Source of the DNA: Chrysoperla carnea
Lineage: Eukaryota > Arthropoda > Insecta > Neuroptera > Chrysopidae
Length of the DNA stretch: 64,000 nt
NCBI RefSeq assembly: GCF_905475395.1
Contig: NC_058337.1
Coordinates: 85,988,368 to 86,052,367 of the forward strand
Reading direction: 5' to 3'
The notes under the pieces are model-generated. The model saw only the letters and a list, made by a program, of their open reading frames with translations. It ran no database searches and was not told the DNA's origin. Both the position numbers and the translations under genes were made by a program. This document shows, in pieces, positions 63,225-64,000 of this stretch. The stretch's first letter is position 1. Every line of letters starts with the position of its first letter.

Positions 63225-64000
63225 CTGTCATAATTTTAAAACAAAATTTTGATTTAATATATTTAAATTAATTACTAAAAATTTTTAAAAACTAAAAATT
63301 TTTTGTTATGTTTATAGAAAAAGAATTACAAAATAGACGTGTATGAATTTTGTTTCTAAGCAGTAATATTATATTATTATCACAAGCTACTAAAAATATT
63401 ATTAATTATTTTTGAGAAAAACAGCCGGGGAGACGATGGCAACGACTTTTCCCCCTGTTTTAGAAGGTAATATCGTGATATTTTTCTCATTTATTAAAAT
63501 CTGGTCCAATTTCTTTTAACCAATTTTCATTTCATAGCTATTACCTAAATGTCAATTTATTGAACCAAATAGAACTACTTTGGGTTATTTTACGTCAAGA
63601 AGAACTCTTTGTGATTTTTTCGTAAAGCTCACCGTTTTCAAAATTCAAAAGCCATTTTAGATGTTGAAAATCAAAACTAAGAATTAAATTTTTAAGCTTA
63701 CCAATATCCTAAAATAATCTATGATCATCCTTTAACAAAATTTTGTAAAGTAGGTAATTAGAGTTTTCTTTACTCTAAAAAAAACCTTGTGTTTTAAGTT
63801 TTAATTACTAGATAATTTTCCTGTAACAGTACATGAGACAGAAATACTTCATTTTTATATGTTATCGTGTCACAATGTGTCTTATGGCCTAAGAGTATCG
63901 CTCGTGAACTGATATTATGGCCTAGCTTATATGTTATCAAAATAGGAAATACTAAAAATGTCTTTTCTTCAAAGGTTATTTTAGAATTTTTGCAAGCTTA
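63225..64000. other. Intron of JHBP5, to the right edge
   Basis: By position this is the last intron of JHBP5. No further exon or other gene is seen. Confidence 0.5.

Noticed and set aside
1-64000. CRISPR arrays, operons or other prokaryotic systems
   Set aside because: The sequence is a spliced animal nuclear genome; no regularly spaced repeats with unique spacers were seen.

Overview
This is a strongly AT-rich stretch of an insect nuclear genome. Genes are split by short introns with GT/AG borders, and the space between them is packed with relics of transposons. Two things point to an insect: a cluster of haemolymph juvenile hormone binding protein (JHBP)/takeout genes, a family known from arthropods, and an irritans-type (Himar-like) mariner relic. 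Himar-like mariners are known from horn fly and green lacewings among others, so a neuropteran such as Chrysoperla is possible, but the sequence does not settle the species.

Layout. Positions 1-23,345 hold no gene I can support, only repeats: a tRNA-headed SINE-like unit, a LINE 3' end with a 36-bp tandem repeat inside it, a pogo-like element with TA target sites, a broken transposase relic and several foldback elements. Positions 23,346-24,739 (+) hold a complete four-exon MBLAC1-type metallo-beta-lactamase-fold hydrolase of 239 residues with every metal ligand present. From 27,971 to the right edge runs a cluster of five JHBP/takeout genes, called JHBP1-JHBP5 here: JHBP1 (-, 27,971-36,340), JHBP2 (-, 45,042-48,754), JHBP3 (+, 50,646-52,703), JHBP4 (-, 54,485-58,731) and the last exon of JHBP5 (-, 63,073-63,224), whose 5' part lies beyond the window. 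Apart from JHBP5, all reconstruct to full-length reading frames (253, 263, 251 and 255 residues) with a signal peptide, two N-terminal cysteines nine residues apart, and the family's C-terminal helical tail.

The JHBP genes are clearly one family made by local duplication. A block of 241 nt, a block of 284 nt and a terminal exon of 152 nt recur with exact length in JHBP1, 2 and 4, but are cut differently: JHBP1 splits the 241 block (93+148), JHBP4 splits the 284 block (134+150), and JHBP3 has fused blocks and only two introns. JHBP2 and JHBP3 are divergent over a 1.9-kb shared upstream region that contains a 0.5-kb foldback element; JHBP3 and JHBP4 are convergent. The products are expected to be secreted carriers of small hydrophobic ligands.

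The most unusual non-genic structures are a head-to-head mariner palindrome that carries the start of the transposase on both strands (37,305-37,817), a nested foldback between JHBP2 and JHBP3 (49,695-50,192), a pair of related palindromic elements (28.7 and 40.6 kb), and several short near-perfect hairpins (39,897-39,968; 53,070-53,187; 60,581-60,690). I did not see a clearly new multi-gene system; the best candidates for something undescribed are the JHBP cluster with its shifting introns and the foldback elements.
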